NCBI GenBank assembly: GCA_910589415.1
Contig: OU342636.1
Span: forward strand, 43,477,735 to 43,541,734
Direction of reading: 5' to 3'
Origin: Malachius bipustulatus
Lineage: Eukaryota; Arthropoda; Insecta; Coleoptera; Melyridae
Length of the DNA: 64,000 nucleotides
Positions within the stretch are counted from its first letter, which is position 1, and each line of letters opens with the position of its first letter. Below are positions 15,301-25,149 of this stretch, one piece after another. The position numbers and the translations under genes are program-made. The notes below the pieces were generated by a model. The model saw nothing but the letters and a program-made list of their open reading frames with translations. It ran no database searches and was not told the DNA's origin.

Positions 15301-18300
15301 GGCTTCGAAAAATGCTCGACATATACACAATTATATACTAACGTGCGCCGCTCCCTCTGTAGAACGTTTCGTTGAACTATGTCGCGTATGTTTTAGGGTA
15401 CCCAGGTGTCAAAGTGATGCCCTGGGCAAAATTTGTCCAATGGTTCCACCGATAGATGGCCATGCTGTACGACGTTTATACACGTTAAAATTTTCGAAGC
15501 CCGAAGTCGGGCTTCACATGGTAGGTCCAGGCTTCGAATACTCAACTGAACATAGCATTTTAGGCTTCGTATGGGCTCTTAATATGTCTATATATTTATA
15601 TATATATTTATATATATATTTATTTATTTCTCCAAAATCACGATTTTTCGATTTTAAAAACGCTCCTGTAGCTTTATCTTTCAAGATTAGTGAACGAAAT
15701 TTTGGATTCTTGTAAAGCTTGGGAATGACTTTAGATTTTCGTTGAAAAAAAATCCAAAAGTCACGTTACTTCTACAGGGTTTCCTTTCAAAGTTCTCCAA
15801 ATGCGGTCCTTGAGGCACGGTTTCTGGCCGCAGTTTCAATCTAGGGGGCTGAAACTTTTGTGAGAGTAAGATGTCCACAAGGAGTGGTCTGGTATTGCAC
15901 TTGAGCCAAATCGGCCGAGCCGTTTCAAAATGGCGGCCATTTGAATTTTTTGAACATTAACGGAAAATTGACAATTTTTTGAACCATTGTATGAGCAAGA
16001 TGGCAAAAAAACTTTGAAATCAAATTAACAGGATTTGAAGAAAATTATTGGAAATTTGAGTTAATGCAATAAAATTAGCATATTTTCCATTAATAAGCCA
16101 GTGTCGTGGGTAGGAAAAAGGGTGAAAATGTGTCAATTCTATAACCGTTTATGAGTCCATTTTTGAAGAAGTTGAACCGAAATTTTCCATTTTTTTTTGC
16201 TTTAACATATAATTTGATGTCTTAGCTTCAATTCGCCTCGATTAATGTAGCACTTTAAACGAAAGATAAAAAAGTTTTTCGCTTGTGCAAAATTAGCTTA
16301 CACTTATATAAAATTATTAAATCGATGAAATGGTTCGCAATTTCTTTTTTATTTTTTTTCACATTCAATTATGAATGGTTCTGAAAATTAGAAGAGCAAT
16401 CGCAACGATAATTAAATCACCTACATGCAGGTGAAAAAAGTATTCAAATTGGTTTTTTAATAACTAAGATATGACCAGTTTAAAAAATAAAATGAGTAGA
16501 TGTAGGTACCTGACGTACTACATATATCTACCCCATCATCACTACAAATTCGAAACGCACCGTGTGGCTCAGTTTGTTACATCCTTGACTTGCTAACTGT
16601 TGGAGCGGGTTCGCATCCACGAGAGGATCATTCTTTTTTTGTAGGTAGGTGGAGTTTTCCCAAAAAAAAATCGGATTATTTTTCATTAAATTCATTATAA
16701 AAAAAAATAGGAAGAAAATATTTATTATTGAATCGCATAAAAATACACTATTTCTGCGATTGATGCGCAAGAAGGTTTTTTATAATGAATTCTACATCTC
16801 AGTCTGTCAATCTGGATTAGGTAACAACAACATTTAGAGCTATTCGCATTGTTGTCAGTATCGTAACTAGTCTTAAACTTAGCATTAGAATATGAACAGT
16901 TTACACATGATACATTTTGAGAATTGTATTCTTTTCTTTCGTGAGGACCCGAACAGTTAGGGCAAGCTATATCATTACGACAGTCTTTTTTATAGTGGCA
17001 AATTTAAAACAATTAAAATATCTGATAAGACTATAAAAATGTGACCCCACATAAAGAAATCCTTTCGCACTGATATCGAAAAAAAACAGCTGGTGATGTC
17101 TCCAACACAACGTTTTGACTGTTTTTGAATTTCCACACAATATACAATCAACCGAGGATTAAGCTTTTCGGGCACAGTGATATTGCATGACCTGCCTGCC
17201 TCCTTACTGATAGTTTTCTTTAATGTATCCAATGATTTTTCGTCACTACAATTTATTAAAACCCAATTTTTATCCTTTTCGTTCCCAAAACACCCGCCTT
17301 GATAGAACCTGGATTCACTTTCGATTTAATTTACCTCTCAATATCATCGCTGGACCTGTCCTGAATCAGTGAAGTCGCAAGCAAAGCATGAGATTGTTTA
17401 TTTATTTTAACAGCCGCTTCTCAACATTTACTTTTAGACAGTGTAATTTTTTCATTGTCTTTTTTTCTCTTCCTTTTGTATTAATTTACATGTATTGTAA
17501 TAACCTATTTTATTAAGGTGTTTGTAGAGTTGGATTAAATATATATATATATATAAATTATTGACCTAAAAAATTGCTGTGCTTGTTACATAAATACTTG
17601 TGCACTGCATCTAACAAGGTCATAAGCAGAGAACTGACCGAATAGACAATGCCAAAATGCATGTCACCAAATCTTGCATTTAATACGTGTGTTGGGGTTT
17701 TTCTCCTACACTCTTCCTTGATGAGCAAAACACTCACGCATTTGACAGTCCAGCAACAAATAGCTTCGCAAACAGACCTAAGACAGACTTTTTACATTTT
17801 TCTTGCTAGTCATTGTTATTAAGCAAAAATAGTTAGATAGTCAAAATGACAAAACTGAGCCTTCAGAAACTACCTGCTGATAACCACTTTAACGAAAATA
17901 TGACTAAAACTTATACTTCACCGTAGTCTTACTATCGTACTAAGCATTAGTTCTTCATATCATTGGTTAGCAAAAAGATCTCGCTATCTATAAATTATGG
18001 TTGATATTGGTTGATTTTTAACCAAAAGGGTGACGCATTCGGTTCGTTTACTATTGTTTGTTAGAGACCCTGTATAATACATTTATACTAGCTACAAAGA
18101 CATTAATAGGAGTGTCGTAATTGATTTTCATTGTTGTTGTGTAGCGTGTGCTTTTCCTTTTATCATTTTCTTTTGGCATAGGTAAATAATTTGTAGTTTT
18201 TTTTTTTTTCTTATCGAGAGCCGTCTGATTTTAGATCTGGGTCAATAATATCCAGCCTGGGATCCAATTCCTGCCAACTTGTCGGCTTTTTCATTGCCTG

Positions 18301-20274
18301 TGATTCCGCTATGTCCTGACACCCACATCAAGGTTACTTTCTCGTGATCGAATAAGGAATTTCTAATATTTATAAGTATACCTTCTTTTGTGAGAAAGCT
18401 CTAGGTAATTCAACACTGATAAGTAACGTCTTGTAAGTTCATAGGCGTAGAAGTTGTTGGGCGAAAAAGAGAACATATTTACCTTATAATATCTACGCCA
18501 GTAATGAATTTTTTACACATGCCTAGCTCTGTTTTATCTGCTCTAAATTGTAATAAATAGCATTTTCACTTAAAATTAAAATATTTAACAGTGGCCAAGT
18601 AGCTGAAGAGAATTTATCAAAAACCTAAGGTTTTCGTAAGTTTATAACTTAAATTCTTGCTAAATAAAACATACCGCAAATGCGAACTCCACACAATGGA
18701 ATCTATCATTTGAGACCTTACTTTATTGAGTGGTGTAAACTGTTTCCAGCTTTAAACCATTCGAAGCTTTTAGAATAATTTGACTGCACAAATAATAAAA
18801 TACATACAGGGTGATTCTTTTAAAGCGCCCATTACAAAAAGTACGACTTCTAGTTGATCTAGGAATCTGAAATTTGGAATTTAGGCAACATACATAATAA
18901 CGAGTCGAAATGAAATATTACCAAGATGGCGGCACATTTAAAAATGGGGAAAGTAAGTGTCATCTTTGTTTTTTTAAATTGGACACCCCATACATTATTG
19001 CATTTTCAGATTGTCTGAGAAAATGTGATAACAATGGTACTTATAGTTGCAGTTTAAATTGAGTAGGCTATGAGTTATAAACAAGTGAAAATCACGATTT
19101 TCCAACTTTAAAGCCATTTCCAACAAAAACGGCTCAAGATACCTGAAAACGGTTTACATGTCCCTATCTTAACTTTTCTTCTAGTATCCTACTGCATAGT
19201 TGAAATGTTTATACAGGGTGAACAAAAATATGATAATTTTCACCACCCTGTATAGACATTTCAACTCCATAATAGGATACCTCTTTAAAAGTTAAAATAG
19301 GGACATGTAAACCGTTTTCAGGTATCTTGAGCCGTTTTTGTTGGAAATGGCTTTAAAGTTGGAAAATCGTGATTTTCACTTGTTTATAACTCATAGCCTA
19401 CTCAATTTAAACTGCAACTATAAGTACCATTGTTATCACATTTTCTCAGACAATCTGAAAATGCAATAATGTATGGGGTGTCCAATTAAAAAAAACAAAG
19501 ATGACACTTCCTTTCCCCATTTTTAAATGTGCCGCCATCTTGGTAATATTTCATTTCGACTCGTTATTATGTATGTTGCCTAAATTCCAAATTTCAGATT
19601 CCTAGATCAACTAGAAGTCGTACTTTTTGTAATGGGCGCTTTAAAAGAATCACCCTGTATACCAATAATAATAAGCAATGTCACCTAAACTGGCTATGAC
19701 CTCATGAATGACGTTTATACCAACCTTATTTACACAAAGCACATATACCCCTGAACGTAAGATGATATGATTTAAGGTGGTACGCCCGAGAGATGTAGTT
19801 GGATTATTTCAAATGAAAATAATTGTCAAACTATCACAAACAACATAATTTATGGATGTAATTCACAAGGAAAATCTCGTCTATTCAATAAATTTCGATG
19901 TGAATGGGTTAGCGATATTGGTTATTTGTGTTATGATATATTTTACTCGTGGAAGATAATTATTAAAATAATTATTATCAGTCGTATTTTGAGTTATTTA
20001 TTTTAATAGCGAAACTTTTAACTGAGTAAATTCTCCCGTCTTGAAAGATGGCAACCTTCAAGTTTGTTTATCAATGAGGAATGACGTCATGGCCAGTTTA
20101 TCTGACACGACCGTTTATAATATTTATTTTAAGTAATTGCTAACCAACTCTTTTCTAATTTCAGAAGAACTGATGACGATTGGAAGAAATTTAGTGAAGA
20201 GGGGAGCAAATAGTCCCTGCTGTGAAATTTGTAAATCATTTTTAGACGATAGTTGCCCTTGTTGTCATAAATGA
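340..20274 (+). CDS. Two-exon gene for a small secreted cysteine-rich peptide precursor (72 aa)
   Basis: The gene is built from two exons, 340-448 and 20165-20274, joined in phase 1. Exon 1 ends at a strong donor (G|GTAAGT) and exon 2 follows a TTTCAG acceptor. The joined frame has no stop until TGA at 20272. Residues 1 to about 26 form a classical signal peptide (MKLVFFLLLCFVF core, then Ala-rich). An acidic propeptide (GEEDLGDF and onward) runs to a dibasic Lys-Arg at residues 48-49. The predicted mature peptide is residues 50-72, with cysteines at 55, 56, 59, 67, 69 and 70, spaced CC-x2-C-x7-C-x-CC. This is the layout of a neuropeptide or secreted effector precursor that is processed by a prohormone convertase and stabilised by three disulfides. 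I do not recognise the family; the spacing does not match trissin, CCHamide or allatostatin CC. A TATA box lies upstream. The intron is about 19.7 kb and full of transposons, so a skipped middle exon cannot be excluded. The join is inferred; both exons are visible. Confidence 0.7.
600..1500 (+). mobile_element. Degraded non-LTR retrotransposon: 5' region and endonuclease fragment
   Basis: A broken apurinic-type endonuclease domain is readable from about 936 to 1480. The first part contains IVALCEIKV and ends in a YRPP-like stretch. After a frameshift, the second part has ILGDFNVHNTNW and DEPTRIPD followed by LLDLFLTN, which are standard Jockey/CR1-type endonuclease blocks. An in-frame stop and the frame change show it is dead. 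The GC-richer 600-930 may be its 5' leader. No reverse transcriptase follows. Confidence 0.8.
1638..2530 (-). mobile_element. Degraded non-LTR retrotransposon: 5' UTR and endonuclease domain
   Basis: Read on the minus strand, the endonuclease runs from about 2413 to 1640 in three overlapping frames. It has an N-terminal block with NVVCLTETWLS, a central block with VTGDINED, and a C-terminal SDHRGVYC. These correspond to the ETW, GD(F)N and SDH motifs of LINE apurinic endonucleases. Positions 2414-2530 are a 5' leader that also occurs on the + strand near 32530-32640, so both belong to one LINE family. Frameshifts make it non-functional. Confidence 0.82.
2531..2555. repeat. (TA)n microsatellite
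   Basis: An uninterrupted run of alternating T and A. Confidence 0.95.
2560..3360. other. Intronic stretch without recognised feature
   Basis: Inside the long intron of the peptide gene. The open frames are short and have no recognisable motif. No RNA gene is seen. Confidence 0.5.
3370..3790 (+). repeat. Interspersed repeat family A, copy 1
   Basis: The stretch contains landmarks found at several other sites: a block resembling TGAAATATCCTGA, then AGCCATATCTT, and AGCCGACTAGATC followed by a TTTGTTTTTCTTATGGCC block. Other copies are near 8150-8500, 12410-12930 (inverted), 20990-21240 and 61730-62220. Both arms of the foldback element at 6157-6902 are made from the same sequence. There is no coding capacity. 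Confidence 0.75.
4022..4278. mobile_element. Hairpin MITE
   Basis: About 257 bases with diverged terminal inverted repeats. The left end GGTCCGGTTGCACAAACGTT and, about 25 bases in, CAGATAATTACTGATTTTAAA pair with the reverse complement of the right end near 4215-4278. It is non-coding. The superfamily is not determined. Confidence 0.65.
4280..6150. other. Intronic stretch without recognised feature
   Basis: AT-rich sequence of the long intron. Scattered TAGGTACCTAC-type simple motifs and short chance frames are present, but nothing assignable. Confidence 0.5.
6157..6902. mobile_element. Foldback element with CAGGGTG termini (family A palindrome)
   Basis: Two arms of about 350 bases are near-reverse-complements around a short centre near 6535. 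The ends read TA-CAGGGTGCACC and GGTGCACCCTG-TA, suggesting a TA target duplication. A second, partial terminus follows at 6910-6930. The arms are family A sequence. It is non-coding, and a transcript would fold into a long hairpin. Confidence 0.85.
6940..7400 (+). repeat. Interspersed repeat family B, copy 1
   Basis: Shares with 8520-9080 (inverted), 9100-9830 (inverted) and 63240-63775 the order: a block ending in CACCCCTAT-type sequence, a run with TGCAAAATAAAT, TTACCCACCCAGCACCCCTA, and CGGTCCCGAAAAAATTGATG. It looks like a non-autonomous repeat of about 550 bases without obvious terminal repeats. Confidence 0.75.
7400..8140. other. Intronic stretch without recognised feature
   Basis: AT-rich, with no frame showing a known motif and no clear repeat. 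Confidence 0.5.
8150..8500 (+). repeat. Interspersed repeat family A, copy 2
   Basis: Has the GGGTCGGTTAAATTAGAGAAAA start, the GAAATATCCTGAAAA block, AGCCATATCTTTTT and the TTCTTATGGCCGCCATATTG end. It sits directly beside an inverted family B copy. Confidence 0.75.
8520..9080 (-). repeat. Interspersed repeat family B, copy 2
   Basis: Reverse-complement copy running from the TCATCAATTTTTTCGGGACC end to the TGGTGTTACTATAGGTATG and CCACCCCTATATA end. Confidence 0.75.
9100..9830 (-). repeat. Interspersed repeat family B, copy 3, split by a LINE insertion
   Basis: The start (9175-9229) and the remainder (9645-9830) match copies 1 and 2. They are separated exactly between GAGCGAAA and AAATAGGGGTGCTGG by 415 bases of LINE 3' sequence, which dates the LINE insertion after the repeat. 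Confidence 0.75.
9230..9644 (+). mobile_element. 5'-truncated LINE: last codons, 3' UTR and (ATT)n tail
   Basis: The first bases encode RKFKETVREYL followed by a stop, the usual C-terminus of Jockey/CR1-type ORF2. About 370 bases of 3' UTR follow, including CAATAAAGCAC (AATAAA signal), and the element ends in an ATT microsatellite tail at 9625-9645. It is inserted in a family B repeat. Confidence 0.75.
9840..10340. other. Intronic stretch without recognised feature
   Basis: AT-rich, no motif-bearing frame. Confidence 0.5.
10351..10485. mobile_element. 135-bp hairpin MITE with TATAG termini
   Basis: The ends TATAGTCGACCAAGAGATAT and the complement of TATCTCTGGTCCAACTATA are imperfect inverted repeats of about 27 bases. 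The TA at both ends fits a Tc1/mariner-type origin. It is non-coding. Confidence 0.75.
10889..11591 (+). mobile_element. 5'-truncated RNase H-type LINE with a perfect target duplication
   Basis: A frame to 11440 encodes the end of a LINE polyprotein. It opens in the last RNase H block (WVKAHCGVKNNEIVDKMAK, matching the W..H.G...NE.AD pattern) and continues to a cysteine/histidine motif, CRCGEIGDAEHMILNC. A 3' UTR and a (CA)n tail follow. The 12-bp direct repeat AAAACTTTTAAA flanks the copy at 10877-10888 and 11592-11603. Intact flanks and an intact frame suggest a fairly recent insertion. The RNase H domain places it among the I/R1/LOA-like clades. Confidence 0.9.
11870..12960 (-). repeat. 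Interspersed repeat family A, copies 3 and 4
   Basis: 12410-12930 is a clear inverted copy (GGCGGCCATAAGAAAAACAA start, CTAGTCGGCTTTG, then GATATTTCAGGAAATTC). 11870-12030 resembles the other end of the family in + orientation. The two pieces are separated by about 380 bases of unassigned sequence. Confidence 0.6.
13325..14640. mobile_element. 1.3-kb foldback element
   Basis: Two arms of about 570 bases are nearly perfect reverse complements (for example GAAGCGTAGCGGAGCGAATT near 13411 against its complement near 14540). The loop at about 13890-14090 is itself filled with short inverted copies of TTAAAAGT. The outer ends both contain ATAGCTATTTATGATATT. No coding frame is convincing. It is presumably a non-autonomous foldback transposon. 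Confidence 0.85.
14640..15600. other. Intronic stretch without recognised feature
   Basis: A 141-codon frame begins at 15290, but its sequence runs into a TATATTTA simple repeat and has no motif. Nothing else is seen. Confidence 0.45.
15590..15628. repeat. (TATATATTTA)n microsatellite
   Basis: Short tandem repetition of TATATATTTA-like units. Confidence 0.8.
15610..16200 (+). repeat. Interspersed repeat family C
   Basis: 15610-15800 resembles 21290-21480: a CCAAAATCAC/GCTTTTT block, an AAGTCACGT block and CTTCTACAGGGT follow in the same order. 16040-16180 resembles 47598-47735 through TTGAGTTAATGCAATAAAAT and GTGGGTAGGAAAA. It is either a mosaic of two repeats or one long one. Non-coding. 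Confidence 0.6.
16555..16640 (+). mobile_element. tRNA-like (SINE) head
   Basis: A pol III box A-like TGGCTCAGTTTG is followed about 45 bases later by a box B-like GGGTTCGCATCCA, and then by a T-run (TTCTTTTTTTG) that could terminate pol III. The acceptor stem does not pair well enough for a functional tRNA, so a SINE head or a tRNA relic is preferred. Confidence 0.5.
16830..17420 (-). mobile_element. LINE ORF1 (gag-like) fragment with zinc knuckles
   Basis: Minus-strand frames give a pre-knuckle region and then cysteine/histidine knuckles: CPNCSGPHERKE, followed by VSCVNCSYSNAKF and NANSSKC. This is the nucleic-acid-binding end of ORF1 of I/Jockey-type LINEs. Several frameshifts and stops show decay. 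Confidence 0.75.
17522..17555. repeat. (TA)n microsatellite
   Basis: Alternating TA run inside AT-rich sequence. Confidence 0.85.
17560..18180. other. Intronic stretch without recognised feature
   Basis: No motif-bearing frame. The T-run at 18200 probably belongs to the adjacent LINE piece. Confidence 0.45.
18200..18460 (-). mobile_element. LINE RNase H fragment
   Basis: The minus strand encodes VTLMWVSGHSGITGNEKAD, the C-terminal RNase H block of an I/R1-type LINE. A stop follows soon after GSQAGYY. It is a short relic. Confidence 0.8.
18806..19659. mobile_element. 854-bp foldback element with CAGGGTG termini
   Basis: A near-perfect palindrome. The outer ends TA-CAGGGTGATTCTTTT and AAAAGAATCACCCTG-TA are reverse complements, with TA on both sides. 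The centre at 19213-19253 again contains TACAGGGTG facing CACCCTGTA. High arm identity indicates recent activity or gene conversion between arms. A diverged relative is at 45395-45960. Confidence 0.9.
19670..20140. other. Intronic stretch just upstream of peptide exon 2
   Basis: No separate feature is seen. The final bases supply the polypyrimidine tract and acceptor (TTTCTAATTTCAG) of exon 2. Confidence 0.5.
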
Positions 20275-20985
20275 TGCGCGACTTTTTCATTACTATCCCT
20301 ATTTGGGTCTATTCTTGGAATAATGCAACATTATTTAAAATAATATAGAAACCTTTAGCATCAAAAGGATTTAAAAATGAACGTGTTTTATTTATGTACC
20401 TATTAATTATTATTCTATTTAGTAGATGTAGTTTATTTTACGTGTGAGTTAAGAAAAAACTAGACTTCTACTACACTTAAAATATCAAAATTAAAAATTA
20501 CACCACATCACTTTGCGAAAATCATACTTTTTCCTTCTCGGTCAAGGGAAATTTTGATTTCGCTGACAATTCGTGCTTTGAAGATGATTTCAAACAACAC
20601 GCACGCTAGCTGTCACGTGAATTTTTATAACTGTCAAATTTGACATTCTTTGCATAAAATTGCAAAATATGGCATTTGTATACGAAGTTTTGTAAAATGG
20701 CACGAGATAAGTTGTTTGATATTTAATTTTTCACTCATACAGCAATTTCGAGCCCTCAAGAAATTGTTTTTTACAAAATTTATTCAACTGGGAATTTCTA
20801 AGTTTTCAGAGATTTACCCGTTTAAATTCTCACAAAATTATTCCTTTTATCAAAATAATTATTTCAATGTTTTTACAACCCTTAGATAAAAACTTAAGAC
20901 AAAGCGGGATTAAAATCGGTACAAACTTGATGCACAGTTGATATTAACTAAACATTTCTCTTTATTTCGGTTTTTTACTAAGTAA
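20275..20985. other. Sequence 3' of the peptide gene
   Basis: Holds the presumed 3' UTR of the peptide gene. No canonical AATAAA lies within the first 150 bases, only AATAAT/TTAAAA-type A-rich stretches. A 79-codon frame at 20650 has no motif. Confidence 0.4.
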
Positions 20986-20989
20986 CTAG

Positions 20990-21240
20990 ACACATACAGT
21001 GCATTTTTTTAAGTGTTGCCATAGGAAATAGCATGTAAAAAAATACACTCTATGGTAACTTATGTTGCCTTGTACTTTGGAAGTCGTTTTTAATTTTCAA
21101 TAATTTTACATGTCATCTACTTTACCCTAATAGGACCTGTCATAAAAGCCGGTCGTTGTTTAATTAAATTATACAGGCTGTCCCATTTAGGTTAAATGAA
21201 CTGCATGAAACGGTAAGAGATACGAAGTTCATACGAGTAG
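20990..21240 (-). repeat. Interspersed repeat family A relative
   Basis: Resembles the inverse of 12720-12960: GTGCATTTTTTTAAGTGTTG, GAAGTCGTTTTTAATTTTC and the CGGTCGTTGTTTAATTAAA block recur in the same order. Confidence 0.6.
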
Positions 21241-21479
21241 GTATTTGAATTTTAACAAGCCCTTTAATTATCTAGGGTAGGTATTTATCAACAAATCACC
21301 TTGTATATTTATTTATCCAAAATCGCTTTTTTTCTATTTTCAAAATCCCCGTGTTGCTTCATCTGTCAAGCTTATTAGGCAAAAGTTTGCACTCTTGCAG
21401 GTTACAAAAGGTTTTCCGAAGTCACGTCACTTCTACAGGGTGTCCCTACAAAGGTCTAAAGATATTATTAAGTAGGTAA

Positions 21480-24400
21480 CAATAGTTAACTTCAACAAGA
21501 AATCACCCCCCATTTTTTTCACTTATTCATTTACACTCTGTAAAAAAAAGCAAAATCTCAATTATTAGGCTTTTCTGAAATCTCAAAATCACTCAAAAAT
21601 TAATTGCTTACTGTATTATAAAGAGTAATTTAGGGGTGTTTTCTAAGGCAGTTTCTAGAAAAGTGGAAAATATAGCAATTTGGTGATTCTTGCCGTGAAA
21701 GGGATTCCAAAAATGTTAATGAAAATAATGTGACGTCGATATTAGCTTTAAAAACGGTAGTAGGACCGTTACCTTAATGGGCAACTTTATAATACTGGCT
21801 GTTAGTCTTCTACCACTTAACAGTATTGCCCCAATAATTGTTGCAGAATTATTAGGACACAAAACACAAACATACAATTATTGCAGTGTCGTTAGCGATT
21901 TCAGGTAGAATGGACTAAATTTAACTTTTCTATAAAAACAATACAGATACTCTGCATAGGCATATTATAGTTGACTTATGTAACTGATCTGAAACCAATT
22001 TTTAATTCACGCACCATGCAATTATTATGAACTACCAGCATTACAAAGGCCAGACGCCTATGAACATGCAGATTGAAGAACATTGTTTGATCACGTTTAT
22101 ATTTTCAATTTTCAATAACAATACATTATTGCATAGTCTAAAATTCTAATCTACGCGGTTAGTTGCTAATACTCAGTGAAAAACATTCGTTCCGTTTAAT
22201 AAAGACATCGGCCTCTTAAGATATATCTTAAGAAAATAACAATCCTTACTTTCTTGAATTTTTTCAAAGAAACAAATTAATTCAAGAAGAATCGCGAAGA
22301 TTTCTTGGAGTTTTACAAGAGAACCACTAATACTTACAGGTTGATAATGCTTCACATCAACTTGATTACAGAATTAATCAATATACAGGGTGAGTCAGGT
22401 TTTTGTAGCAGGACTTTTATAGACAATAATTATTGATAGAAGAACTTTTTTAAGAAATAAAATTACTCATAAACATGTCCCGACGAGCTTAAAAAAGACA
22501 CTTACGAAGATCTTAAAAAGATGAACGGTTGTGATCTTAAGAACAATACCTTCGGACGCAGGAAAAAGTTGGGTGGTCAACGTGTTCTACAACCTTCGTT
22601 TCCTCCGTTCGTGCTTCGATTCTTTGTGAATAAAACGTACAAAAATGTTGCTGTCATGAAAACGAAACTCGTGCAAAATTTCAACTAAAAATGAATGGAG
22701 GTTTTTAATATAAAAACTTCTTTTTAAATTTAACTTTTACATCCTTTATCTTGACAGAGGGACGCATAGATGAGAAATACCATGAAGAAAGTACCATTAT
22801 TTTTAAACAAATGATCTGTGAGCTACTTATTAATGACATCCTCTATATTTATGGGTAAATATTGCAATCACCAGATTATAGAAACAAAAAATATGAAGTT
22901 AAGAAATTCCGCTAAATATTTATTTGCTCCATGTAAGTACCCGTCAACTGAAATTAATTTTATTTTTTACCTTCAGGAAAGGTGATACATATAATTCAAC
23001 AAACTTGTTCCTTTGGAATTTCTAATCTCCATAAAAATCAATTAATTCCATCCAAAATGTATCATAATGGATTGTAAATCTAAAAATATAAACCTATACC
23101 TACTTCTAAAATGTATCCAGTAGCTAAATTACGTTAATCTAAGTATATTATGAAGATTATACTAACATGAATATCCACTTAAAATGATTCCATCTTTTCG
23201 TTTGGTTCAATGAAAACTGTTCTTCTTTGTTTTATTTATAATAATTATTATACAGGATAGCTGTTAAGTATGGAACCAAGTATGGAACATTTCACATCTT
23301 TTGGCACAAAAAATAATTTTTTGCCAAATAATTTTACGATACGACCGCCATCTTTATTTTTTTAATGACAAGATAGATCACGTGATACATTATTTAAAAG
23401 CTATTTTAGTGGTTCTCGTTAATCCACTTAGGTTGGGGTTATCTTTTGATCAATAATTATCAGTGTCTGTTTATTTTAAATTTAAACATAACGTACCTAA
23501 CCATTACAGAATTCGATATTAAAATCAAAATCAACCTATTCTTTTTTCTTCGGTTACAAGATCGCAAGATGGTCGTCGTAATCGTCGTAAAGTCGTGTCG
23601 TCGTGTCGTCGAATTCTATTCTCGTAATTCTCTTCCATTTTTTGTTATTTCAAGAATTAACATTAAAAATATAAATGATCTGATTTTGGGAATTCCTACA
23701 ACACAATACAAACTTAATGCAAAATAACTTAATTACCGTTTAATTTTTGATGTTGTGAAGAACAGTAATCTTAGAGGTATGTTAAAATGCTTGCTGTAAC
23801 GTCTTAGCAACATCCCAAATTTTAATAAAAATTTATTCAAACATTTTTTTTTTCAATAATTGTTTGCAAGAATTTTTTGCAATAAATTTAAAAGCAATAC
23901 AATTTTTGTAAGGAGAATGGAGAAACTTTTCAAATGATTTATCACATGTCCTATGTTCTAATTAAAAAAAAACAAGGTCGCAGCCGTATAGTAAAATTTT
24001 TCGGCGAAAAAATATTTTTTATTTAAAAAAATGTGCAAAATTGTCAGATTTAACCCCTGAAGTTTTCAGAGCACTATGGTGAACCGTTCTGGCAACAGGG
24101 CCTTTGTTTCATATTTAGCAGCTACTCGCCTGTATACAGGGTTATACGCAGGACTATACCCCACGTAGTAGAGTCGCTGAAAGTGAAATAGGCTTTTAAC
24201 TTGAGAATTCTTTGAACCTCCATCGATTTTCATGAATATTTGCGATCAAGCATATTTCACCCTTAGCTTCAAAAGTGACATGTGCTTGATTTGCGTTTTT
24301 TTTTTCATTTTAGGAGTGCAACCCACCCCTTTTGAAAAATATTGAGAAAATGCAAATTAAAACAATTTATTTACAATAACTATTCTGTAATATTTTGAAG

Positions 24401-24690
24401 CATAGTTTATGATTTCCATCAATTTTTCAACCCTTAGAGACAAACCATCCCTTAAATCGACAATCATGAAAAAATTGATTTTTGCCTCCTTGATATATTA
24501 AATCGCACATTAAACATAATGTATACATAAAAACAAAATTTTTTTTACTGCTTATGATATCATTTGTCAATTTTCTGTGAATTTTGATCAAGTCTTCAAA
24601 ACAACCTATTATCTTAAAATCAATGGAAAAATGATTTTTCAGAGCTTTCATCGTTACAATTATTGTGCATTATTAAAATAAAATCTTATT
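21480..24690. other. Long intergenic stretch without recognised gene
   Basis: No host-gene exon or transposon domain was recognised. A CAGGGTGAGTC fragment near 22386 resembles the terminus of the foldback families. The stop-free frames (up to 93 codons at 23446) have no motif and read as AT-rich noise. Confidence 0.4.
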
Positions 24691-24699
24691 TACTGATTA

Positions 24700-25000
24700 T
24701 TTTATTTATTTTTTTTTTTTTATTTATTAATATTCCAGCAGGTTTACACCCATCTATAGGAACAAAAATTTCAAATATATCTTACATCTTACAGCAGAGA
24801 AGAGCACAGTAAACCTTGTAATTATTAAACACACATTCCAGAAACTGCATTGAAAAGCTCACACATAACATTGATCGGTGCCAAAAAAAAACTTCTATAC
24901 TGGGTGAAGAATAAAAAGCACAGCCAAATCTGGCACTTGGACGAGGCACCAGGAAATTAACCCTGCTAAGTATGCAGCTAAAATCTATGAAATTATTAAG
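24700..25000 (-). mobile_element. LINE 3' end with poly(A) tail
   Basis: Read on the minus strand, a short C-terminal frame (VPRPSARFGCAFYSS) leads to a 3' UTR. An AATAAATAAAAA signal and an A-rich tail follow at 24700-24726. The shape is that of a 5'-truncated Jockey/CR1-type insertion. Confidence 0.55.
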
Positions 25001-25149
25001 AAGTTAAACAAAAACCGTATACTTCTTGTGAATATTTTATATTTTTTGATGATTGACCATTGTACTTTGGTAACGTATTATACAGTATGTTTCATATTAT
25101 GTATAATTAGCACGATCAAAGATTGTTATTTACCAAAGTTTTTTAAAAA

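Noticed and set aside
15290..15715. 141-codon frame on the + strand
   Set aside because: No motif, no splice context, and it runs into a TATATTTA simple repeat and interspersed repeat C.
16555..16640. Functional tRNA gene
   Set aside because: Boxes A and B are present but the acceptor stem does not pair, so a SINE head or relic is more likely.
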